IMG/VR virus record: IMGVR_UViG_3300043446_004048
Coordinates: 1-49,487 of that record
Length of the DNA: 49,487 nt
Source of the DNA: a virus
Strand: one strand, 5' to 3'
Shown here: piece after piece, positions 33,568 to 40,700 of the stretch
Position numbering within the stretch: position 1 is the first letter of the stretch
How the letters are laid out: every line of letters starts with the position of its first letter
The notes under the pieces: model-generated
What the model was told of the DNA's origin: nothing
Seen by the model: the letters and a program-made list of their open reading frames with translations, nothing else
The model's database searches: none
Position numbers and translations under genes: made by a program

Positions 33568-35595
33568 ATGACTTTACCTTGCCCCGCAAACATAGGAAAT
33601 CCTACTCCAGGAACAGATGCTATTAGTCTTTTAGATATTCAAAATGAATTTGATGATGGTTCAGCTAGAAATCCAATTGCGATTACTGAGTATTATCGTG
33701 ATGGACCTACGGGTTATGTTGTAACTAATAGTGAAGGAACTACAGATAATATTCCCAAAGGTCCCGCACCCAATCAAATAAGTTTTGCTGATTTTTTCTG
33801 TACGAATGGAGAAGTTGTCATACACATTAACACAAATAGGTTAAATCCAGATATAAGTTTGCTTTTCGGCAAGTATTGGAAATTGCTTAGACCTAAACGA
33901 TTAATCATTGATAGTGGTGTTTATGTTTATAACACAAATCCATATAAAACTTCACAATTTGATGGATATGCCATGAGAGTTTGGGACACATTACTTGGAC
34001 AACTAACAATTGAAAATTATGGGTTTATTCAAGGAGCAGGAGGTCGTTATGGTGGTAGTTCAATTATTGCTGGCGAGACTAGAACTAATGAAAATGCTGG
34101 TGGTCAAGGAGGAAATGCAATTTATATTGGTCCAACTGCAATTTTAACTAAGTTTAATAGATATTACAATCCGTCTACATCTAAACATTATTATGGAGAA
34201 ACTCCTCCTACAACAGGATATAATGTAGAAGCATCAGATTATTTTCGAGTATATTTAACTCAAGCAAGCGGTACAACACTACTTTATCGATTATCGAATC
34301 CCGTTACTGGAGCGCAATTATTGGCACTTGACACCGAATATACTGCTGCAACTAAGACCACTGCATCTGCGATCGTACCTGTAGGTGCAACAACAGTTAC
34401 GGGGTTGAATTATATACCAGGATATATTACTGCAGTTTATGTAAATAATTTAGCAGTAACTAACTATAGTGCAAATGATGGTACAAGTATAACCTTTTCC
34501 TCACCATTACCAGCTTATGGAGGTGTATTACCCAATAGTGCTATTGTTCAGATAGCAAAATCTAGAACATGGACTGGTGAAGGAGTTGTAGGTTATGTAT
34601 ATTATTCTTCCGCCCCAAATTATATCCCAATATATAGATCGTACACGGGACCATCAAATGCGCTAGCAACCGATTTTCTTCTTTCTACTTCCTCTACTGA
34701 AGGACCTAACGCAGGATATACTTCTCAAGGAATTGCTTTTTATGCCCCTCCACTAACAGGTGCTGCAGCTAATCCAAAACCTACAATTTACATTAAAAAT
34801 TATGGTCAAATTGCTGCTGGTGGTGGTGGTGGTGGTAAAGGTGGTGATGGAGATTCAGTGAGTTTTTATTTCGATAATGGTCAAATTGGTGGTTTTGGGG
34901 GAACTGTTACAAATAGAGCAACTGTTGGTGGTTTGGGTCAAGGATATGGGCAAGTTAATACTTCATCCGATAAAAACCTTATTGCATCTGCACAGAATGT
35001 TATAGCAAGTAGTTCAGCAACCGGCATTAATATTAGTGTTCCAACTGGATCTGATAATGTTAGAGCTAGTTCTTCAGCTGCAGGTATTATTATTTCTATT
35101 GATTCATACTCATCCAATATTGTTGCTTCTAGTTCAGGTGGAAGTATCACCGCTTATATTGCACCATATGTAACTGATGTCACTCTTAGTAGTTCAGGTG
35201 GAAGTATTACTCTTTATGTATCATCAAATACATCTAATATTAGAGCTAGTAGTTCAGGTGGAAGTATTTTCATTTATGGTGCTGGAGCGTCTGGGGTTTC
35301 TGCTTCCACTTCAGCTGGAACTGTCATAAGAGATAATAATGGGCAAAATTATCCTCAGAATATTCCCAATCTTAGTGCTTATCTTAATGACAACTATTAT
35401 AATGCTCCTTCCCCCTCTGGCGCAGCAGGGGCTGGTGGAGATGGTGGAACTTTTGGAAATCCTGGTGGTAATGGGCAAAATGGTTCTACAAGTAATGGAT
35501 CTCCCGGAGGACCTGCAGGTGTCGCCATATACGGAATTTCATATGTGGTTGGTGGAGTTACTGGAAATGCAGTTCTGGGCAGTACAACAGAATAA
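33568..35595 (+). CDS. Glycine-rich tail/virion structural protein
   Basis: 675 residues. The N-terminal ISLLDIQNEFDDG and PIAITEYYRDG motif is common in phage tail and adhesin proteins. A beta-rich middle follows, a GGGGGGKGGDG patch (about 413-423), then four or five tandem units with the pattern ASSSGGSI (about 475-580), and a Gly-rich end. Short Gly-rich runs can form polyglycine-II tips as in gp38-type adhesins. It is likely part of the fibre or baseplate periphery. The stop is followed by a late promoter for the next gene. Confidence 0.65.
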   Translation: MTLPCPANIGNPTPGTDAISLLDIQNEFDDGSARNPIAITEYYRDGPTGYVVTNSEGTTDNIPKGPAPNQISFADFFCTNGEVVIHINTNRLNPDISLLFGKYWKLLRPKRLIIDSGVYVYNTNPYKTSQFDGYAMRVWDTLLGQLTIENYGFIQGAGGRYGGSSIIAGETRTNENAGGQGGNAIYIGPTAILTKFNRYYNPSTSKHYYGETPPTTGYNVEASDYFRVYLTQASGTTLLYRLSNPVTGAQLLALDTEYTAATKTTASAIVPVGATTVTGLNYIPGYITAVYVNNLAVTNYSANDGTSITFSSPLPAYGGVLPNSAIVQIAKSRTWTGEGVVGYVYYSSAPNYIPIYRSYTGPSNALATDFLLSTSSTEGPNAGYTSQGIAFYAPPLTGAAANPKPTIYIKNYGQIAAGGGGGGKGGDGDSVSFYFDNGQIGGFGGTVTNRATVGGLGQGYGQVNTSSDKNLIASAQNVIASSSATGINISVPTGSDNVRASSSAAGIIISIDSYSSNIVASSSGGSITAYIAPYVTDVTLSSSGGSITLYVSSNTSNIRASSSGGSIFIYGAGASGVSASTSAGTVIRDNNGQNYPQNIPNLSAYLNDNYYNAPSPSGAAGAGGDGGTFGNPGGNGQNGSTSNGSPGGPAGVAIYGISYVVGGVTGNAVLGSTTE

Positions 35596-35598
35596 ATA
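35592..35598 (+). promoter_or_regulatory. Late promoter
   Basis: ATAAATA within a short AT-rich gap, 23 nt upstream of the next ATG. Confidence 0.45.
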
Positions 35599-35620
35599 AA
35601 ACAGTTAAATTGAAAACTAA

Positions 35621-36097
35621 ATGACTTCGTATATTTTAGAAAATTCTTCCCTTATAGATAATATTCAATATGAATGGAATATTTCAGGTTTACATGCAAT
35701 ATCACAACCATTAGATGGATTTTCTAATATCATCAGAAAAATTGATTGGAATGTTTGGGCAAAATTAGAAGTATCTGGGCAAACTTATGCCGAATTTATT
35801 TACGGTGAAATAATCTTTGATATTTCAAATTTGGATTTAAATTCTGATACTTTTATTTCTTATGAAGATTTAACTCTCGACAACGTTGTTTCGTGGATTG
35901 AAGAAAATAATCCAACCATTCGAGAAAATTTAAAAAATAAGTTACTAGATAGAAAAATATACATGACGAATATGGTTCCTCTGCCGTGGGAAACTTCACA
36001 GTCGGTAGAAACTGAAGAACCTACAACGACTGAGGAACCTGCAGCAACGACCGAAGAACCTACAACGACTGAGGAACCTCCATCAGAGACCCCTTGA
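35621..36097 (+). CDS. Hypothetical protein with acidic TEEP repeats
   Basis: 158 residues. A folded domain (about 1-125) contains YEWNISGLHAISQPLDGFSN, KIDWNVWAKLEVSGQTYAEF and VVSWIEENNPTIRENLKNKL. The tail (about 130-158) is a low-complexity series of TTTEEP units; 27 bases at 36014-36040 recur exactly at 36053-36079. The N-terminal domain looks familiar from cyanophage genomes, function unknown. The TGA is embedded in the -35 box of the following promoter. Confidence 0.6.
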   Translation: MTSYILENSSLIDNIQYEWNISGLHAISQPLDGFSNIIRKIDWNVWAKLEVSGQTYAEFIYGEIIFDISNLDLNSDTFISYEDLTLDNVVSWIEENNPTIRENLKNKLLDRKIYMTNMVPLPWETSQSVETEEPTTTEEPAATTEEPTTTEEPPSETP

Positions 36098-36122
36098 CAG
36101 GCGCCGCCAGATGCCCTATAAT
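36094..36122 (+). promoter_or_regulatory. Consensus sigma70-type promoter
   Basis: TTGACA (36094-36099), 17-base spacer, TATAAT (36117-36122). It starts the early-gene and tRNA island. The -35 box contains the stop of the previous gene. Confidence 0.88.
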
Positions 36123-36147
36123 ATCAAGGTAATCAACACAAGACCAC

Positions 36148-36339
36148 ATGCCTACCAACACCGAAGAGTTTCTGTCCCGCTGTGTCGTGGATACTCTGGC
36201 ACGTAAGTTCTATCTTTATTCAAGTGAAGGTAGTGAAAGAGTTGTAGAATGTGAAAATGTTGAGCAGTTCATGAATGTACTGGAAGTTGTGCGTACTCAG
36301 GTAAGTGATGATTGCCTCGCATACACTGACCCCCTGTGA
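36148..36339 (+). CDS. Small hypothetical protein
   Basis: 63 residues: MPTNTEEFLSRCVVDTLARK, then a strand-rich YLYSSEGSERVVECENVEQF and VLEVVRTQVSDDCLAY. No membrane segment or known motif. It is the first gene after a consensus host-type promoter and is followed after three bases by the antitoxin-like ORF, so the two are probably expressed early as one operon. Function unknown. Confidence 0.65.
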   Translation: MPTNTEEFLSRCVVDTLARKFYLYSSEGSERVVECENVEQFMNVLEVVRTQVSDDCLAYTDPL

Positions 36340-36342
36340 GCA

Positions 36343-36516
36343 ATGGAAGTTTTTACTGTCGAAGAATTTCAAGAACGTTGGGATGAACTCATGGAACGAG
36401 TTGAAAATGGAGAAAGTTTAGGAATAATAGATGAAAATGGTAACGCAGCGGTTATGTCGCCCGCAGATGACGAACTCATACGAATACACACCGAGTGTAA
36501 CAACGAAGCACCTTGA
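36343..36516 (+). CDS. Phd/YefM-like antitoxin, solitary
   Basis: 57 residues: MEVFTVEEFQERWDELMERV then ENGESLGIIDENGNAAVMSP. The pattern (short strand, helix with a DELMERVENGE end, then a hairpin strand IIDENGNAAVMSP) is that of Phd/YefM antitoxin N-terminal domains, which dimerise and bind palindromic DNA. No toxin gene is next to it: the following features are tRNAs. The DNA-binding role is inferred from similarity. The promoter just downstream has a perfect palindrome around its -10 box. Its TGA lies in the next -35 box. Confidence 0.65.
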   Translation: MEVFTVEEFQERWDELMERVENGESLGIIDENGNAAVMSPADDELIRIHTECNNEAP

Positions 36517-36549
36517 CAAAGAGTTCCAGATCCTCTATAATTGATCTGG
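36513..36549 (+). promoter_or_regulatory. Sigma70-type promoter with palindromic operator-like site, before tRNAs
   Basis: TTGACA (36513-36518), 17-base spacer, TATAAT (36536-36541). The -10 box lies in the middle of a perfect 7-base inverted repeat CCAGATC (36526-36532) / GATCTGG (36543-36549), a good operator candidate. Confidence 0.85.
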
Positions 36550-36556
36550 ATTTTAA

Positions 36557-36628
36557 GGGAGTATAGCTTAATGGTTAGAGCGGGCTCCTTATAAGGGCTT
36601 AGTCTGGGTTCAACTCCCAGTATTCCCA
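36557..36628 (+). tRNA. tRNA-Ile (anticodon UAU)
   Basis: Full cloverleaf: acceptor GGGAGTA/TATTCCC, D-stem GCTT/GAGC, anticodon arm GGCTC-CTTATAA-GGGCT, T-arm CTGGG-TTCAACT-CCCAG, discriminator A. The 7-base loop gives anticodon UAU, reading AUA. CCA is not encoded. Confidence 0.85.
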
Positions 36629-36651
36629 TTCGCTGTTTGCGAATAGCGAAT

Positions 36652-36724
36652 GCTGGTTTAGCAATCTGGCGAATGCAATCGACTCATAATCGATGGGAGG
36701 CGAGTTCGATCCTCGCAACCAGCA
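36652..36724 (+). tRNA. tRNA with CAU anticodon (Met or lysidine-type Ile)
   Basis: Acceptor GCTGGTT/AACCAGC, anticodon arm ATCGA-CTCATAA-TCGAT, T-arm GCGAG-TTCGATC-CTCGC, discriminator A. CAU is elongator Met, or Ile2 if C34 is changed to lysidine; the CGACTCATAATCG core equals that of bacterial Ile2 tRNAs, so Ile2 cannot be excluded. Confidence 0.9.
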
Positions 36725-36725
36725 C

Positions 36726-36754
36726 TTGACCACTACAACTCTTTGAGTTATAAT
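36726..36754 (+). promoter_or_regulatory. Sigma70-type promoter before tRNA-Leu
   Basis: TTGACC (36726-36731), 17-base spacer, TATAAT (36749-36754). The spacer contains the inverted repeat AACTC-TTT-GAGTT (36737-36749). Confidence 0.8.
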
Positions 36755-36766
36755 GGTCTTATACAC

Positions 36767-36839
36767 GGGCGTGTAGTCCAGCGGCAGAGACAGGGCGCTT
36801 AAAACGCCTCCAGGGTCGGTTCGAATCCGACCACGCCTA
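36767..36839 (+). tRNA. tRNA with UAA anticodon (Leu), short variable loop
   Basis: Acceptor GGGCGTG/CACGCCT, D-stem GTC/GAC, anticodon arm GGGCG-CTTAAAA-CGCCT, T-arm GTCGG-TTCGAAT-CCGAC, discriminator A. The anticodon UAA reads UUA (Leu), but the variable loop has only five bases, unlike the long arm normal for bacterial tRNA-Leu. Confidence 0.8.
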
Positions 36840-36850
36840 CTTAAAATAAC

Positions 36851-36889
36851 GGAAAAGGCATATAAATAACTATACAGTTTCCTTATTCC
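36851..36889 (+). promoter_or_regulatory. Hairpin with embedded late promoter, before second HNH gene
   Basis: GGAAAAGG (36851-36858) pairs with CCTTATTCC (36881-36889; one bulged A). The loop holds the late box TATAAATA (36861-36868). The right arm ends three bases before the HNH ATG, so it covers the ribosome-binding region. Confidence 0.6.
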
Positions 36890-36892
36890 ATT

Positions 36893-37357
36893 ATGGCAGC
36901 ACCTAGAACTTATACTGATGAGCAATTTATAGAAGCAGTTGAAACCTCAACAAGTATTAGGCAAGTATTAAACAAACTTGGATTAAAAGAAGCAGGTGGA
37001 AACTATCAGGTAGCTCAAATTAGAATGAAGAGATTGGGAGTTAATCTTTGTTCTGGACCTAATGGGCAGGGTTGGAGTAAAGGAAAAACACTTGGACCTA
37101 AAAGACCTATAGAATACTACTTAACTGAAAACTCTCATCACCAATCCTTCAAATTAAAAGGTCGTTTAATAACAGAAGGTCTCAAACAACACAAATGTGA
37201 GTGTTGTGGTATAACCGAATGGAATGGAAAACCAGCACCTATAGAATTAGATCACATAAACGGCAATCATCACGATAATCGTTTAGAAAACCTTCGTATT
37301 CTGTGCCCCAACTGTCACGCTCAAACAGATACTTACAGGGGTAAGAATAAAAAATAA
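36893..37357 (+). CDS. HNH endonuclease (homing type)
   Basis: 154 residues. The N-terminal DEQFIEAVETSTSIRQVLNKL region resembles a helix-turn-helix. The C-terminal HNH module is complete: HKCECCG (about 98-104), IELDHINGNHHDNRLENL (about 116-133) with catalytic His, and LRILCPNCHAQT (about 134-145). Two CxxC pairs bind structural zinc. Such genes next to tRNAs and in intergenic gaps of T4-like phages are typical homing endonucleases. Expression probably late only, judging from the promoter-in-hairpin upstream. No obvious Shine-Dalgarno. Confidence 0.88.
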   Translation: MAAPRTYTDEQFIEAVETSTSIRQVLNKLGLKEAGGNYQVAQIRMKRLGVNLCSGPNGQGWSKGKTLGPKRPIEYYLTENSHHQSFKLKGRLITEGLKQHKCECCGITEWNGKPAPIELDHINGNHHDNRLENLRILCPNCHAQTDTYRGKNKK

Positions 37358-37379
37358 ATATAAGATATGGGAAAACCCT

Positions 37380-37679
37380 ATGTCTTATCGTATCGATCAC
37401 GCATACTGCTGGTACAATAATGGCAGTATGATTGTGAAGATGTACTTTATCAATCACGTTCCTTTCACGTTTGACGAACTTCCAGACGGGCATTTATATG
37501 ATGTAGAACTTTGTAAGGCAGCAGACAAAGAAAGAACTTTTGAACCAGAAGATTTATACAAAAACTCGTTCTATCTAATAGATGAAGAGGCACATCCCTG
37601 CTTCTTTCCAGTTGAGTTAGAGAATCCTGAAGACCTTCCAGACGACCTTGAATTTGAATATGATGAGGGAGCTAAATAG
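37380..37679 (+). CDS. Hypothetical protein
   Basis: 99 residues: MSYRIDHAYCWYNNGSMIVK, then FINHVPFTFDELPDGHLYDV and an acidic end DLPDDLEFEYDEGAK. No membrane segment or known fold. The start codon lies in the right arm of a weak GGG/CCC hairpin, and the ribosome site is poor. It is followed by the late promoter of the giant structural gene. Function unknown; appears to be of conserved cyanophage type. Confidence 0.6.
   Translation: MSYRIDHAYCWYNNGSMIVKMYFINHVPFTFDELPDGHLYDVELCKAADKERTFEPEDLYKNSFYLIDEEAHPCFFPVELENPEDLPDDLEFEYDEGAK
37672..37678 (+). promoter_or_regulatory. Late promoter of giant structural gene
   Basis: CTAAATA, ending just before the stop of the previous gene and 32 nt upstream of the next ATG. 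Confidence 0.55.
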
Positions 37680-37710
37680 AAGATAGAAATATTTTGGTCG
37701 CCATAATCCG

Positions 37711-40700
37711 ATGCCTCTTAATAAGTTAGATAATTTCATTAAGAATACTGAAGGTCGTATTCTTTATGTAAATCCAAATGACCTTGATGCAACTGATGCG
37801 ATTACTAATCAGGGAAATTCTCTTGCCCAACCATTTAAAACAATTCAAAGAGCATTATTAGAGGCAGCGAGATTTTCATATGTAAAAGGATATAATAACG
37901 ATATTGTAGAGAAGACAACAATTCTATTATTTCCAGGTGAACATTTAATTGATAATAGACCTGGTTATGCAATTTATGATAATGGTGGAGCAGCATATGC
38001 GGTTTCAAGAGCAGGTGGAACGGGAGTTTTAGCATCAAGCGTATTATCATTAGGTACGGATTCTAATTTTGATTTAACTCAAACTGACAATATTCTTTAT
38101 AAGTTTAATAGTTACTATGGTGGTATTGTAGTACCCAGAGGAACTTCAATCGTTGGTCTTGACTTAAGAAAGACCAAGATTCGTCCTAAGTATGTTCCCA
38201 ACCCAACAGATTCTACAGTAGCAAAATCAGCAATCTTTAGAATTACAGGTGCTTGTTATTTCTGGCAGTTTTCTATTTTTGATGGAGATGAGAGTGGATT
38301 AGTTTATACAAATCCAGATAATTTTGATTCCATATATCAATCAACTCCGTTATTCTCTCACCATAAACTCACTTGCTTTGAGTTTTGTGATGGTGTCAAC
38401 AATATTGGTTCCTATGGAATTACTGACCTTGACATGTATTATAGCAAAGTCTCAAACGCTTTTAATGCGGTTCGAGATATTGATCAGAAATTCCCATCAG
38501 AAGCATTAGGGTTCGCAAAGCGTCGTCCAGAATGGGAAATTGTTGGAGCATTTGCATCAGACCCAATTACGATTTCTAATATTATTTCTGGAAATGGTTC
38601 AGTAGCAAGTTCAATTGTCACAGTAACAACAAGCACTGCTCACGGATTAAACTCTCAGACTCCAATCAAAATCAAAGGAGTAAGTGGATCTGGTGTTACT
38701 GCTCCTTATAATATTTCTACAAAAGTTCAAAATGTTTTGAATGACACAACATTTACTTATGTAATTCCTGGATTTGATTCTTATCCAAATATAAATGCAT
38801 CTCCAGATTATTCTGCAGCAACTGTAACGATTGAGACTGATACAGTTGCTGGCGCATCCCCTTACATCTTTAACTGCTCTCTGCGTTCAGTATGGGGAAT
38901 GAATGGTCTTCATGCTGATGGTAGTAAAGCATCAGGTTTCCGAAGCACTGTTGTTGCACAATTTACTGCAGTTTCTCTACAAAAAGACGACCGTGCTTTT
39001 GCAAAATATGATAAAGTAGGAAGAACATATCAAACGGTTGATTATACTGCAGTTTATGGTTCTAAACTTCCTGAAGGTGCATCTCAGACAGATTCTACCA
39101 AAGTATATCACTTAGATCCAAGAGCAGTTTATAGACAAGGTTGGGAATCGAGCCACATCAAGATTACAAATGATGCTTTCATTCAAATCGTTTCTGTGTT
39201 TGCGATTGGTTTTAATAAGCATTTTGATGCAGAAACTGGTGGTGATGCTTCTATCACCAACTCTAACTCAAACTTTGGTCAAATTTCATTAAATTCTAGT
39301 GGATTTAAGAGAAAGGCATTTGCTAAAGATAATAATGCATTTATTACATCAATTATTCCACCTAGAGCAATTGATGTAAATACAGAAGAAAAAGTTGATT
39401 GGTTGTCGTTAGATGTTGGTCTTACAACTTCTGTAGGAATTTCAAGTCATCTTTACTTGTATGGATATACTTCTGCAGGAAATTCTCCAGCATCACTAAC
39501 ACAGGGATATAGAATTGGTGCTCGTGATGGAGAAAGTCTTTATGTGGTTGGTGCAGGAGTTACTTATTCTGCCAATATTTACATGTGTGATAATGTAATT
39601 ACTGATACATCAGTTATTGCTACTGGAACCAATAGTGCTAGAAAATCATATGATGTAACTTCTGGTCCAACAAATAATATCTTTACAATTGGACTACATA
39701 AACTTCAAACTGGTGAAAAAGTTATTATTACCAGTGATGATGGAGATTTACCAGAAAATATCATTGAGCATACTGTATATTATGCGATTGTAAATGATAC
39801 AACGAGTATTAAACTTGCAGCATCATACAATGATGCTCTAAGTGGAAATGCCTTAACAGTTTATCTTGGAACTAATTTACATATTACCAGTAGAGTTTCT
39901 GATAAGAATTCTGGAGAGATTGGATCTCCAATTCAATATGATGCAATTAATTCCAATTGGTATGTTCATGTAAATGCAAATAATGACATTTACAATGCTC
40001 TGAATACACTTGGAGTTGGTGGATTATCAGAAACAACTGATCTCGCTTATGTAAATAGAATTCCTGATAATAGAAGTTTGGATGAAAAACTCTATAAGGT
40101 TAGAGTTGTAATTCCAAAAGAACTTTCCAATGGAAAAGACCCACAAACTGGATTTATCATTCAAGAGACTAGCTCTACTGGAGCAAGAAGTAATGCAGAT
40201 TTTACAAGAACCAGTATTGCAAGCACTGATTATGGATATAATAAAAATCTAAGATTCATTAAATCTTGCTCCTTAGCAACTAATACTGTAACTGTTGTTT
40301 CTGAACTTCCGCATAATGTGCAGTCTGGTGAGACGGTTACAATTAAAAATGTAACTGATAGTTCAAATACTAGTGGGGCAGATAATGTTGGATATAATGG
40401 GGTCTTTGTAGTTACTGAAGTTACTGATGAATACACTTTTAAATATTTAACCACAGATATTTTCAGTTCTACACATACTCCAGGAACATTTACAAATAAT
40501 GTAAATACCAGAACGACTTCTTTACCTAGATTTGAAAGAACTGATTGGAGTGGAAATCTCTTTGTTTATAGAAACGAAGTAATTTCAAATTATATTGAAG
40601 GTTCTCAAGATGGCATTTATCATCTCTATGTTTTAAATGCAAGCAATACTATACCAAATCAATTTACTAATTTAAGATTCAGTCAACTTTCGAAAGATCT

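Noticed and set aside
28681-35595. Diversity-generating retroelement target
   Set aside because: No reverse transcriptase or template repeat is present in the window, and repeats are not adenine-specifically altered.
36557-36839. Attachment site or prophage integration at tRNAs
   Set aside because: No integrase or flanking repeats are seen; lytic T4-like phages carry tRNAs without integration.
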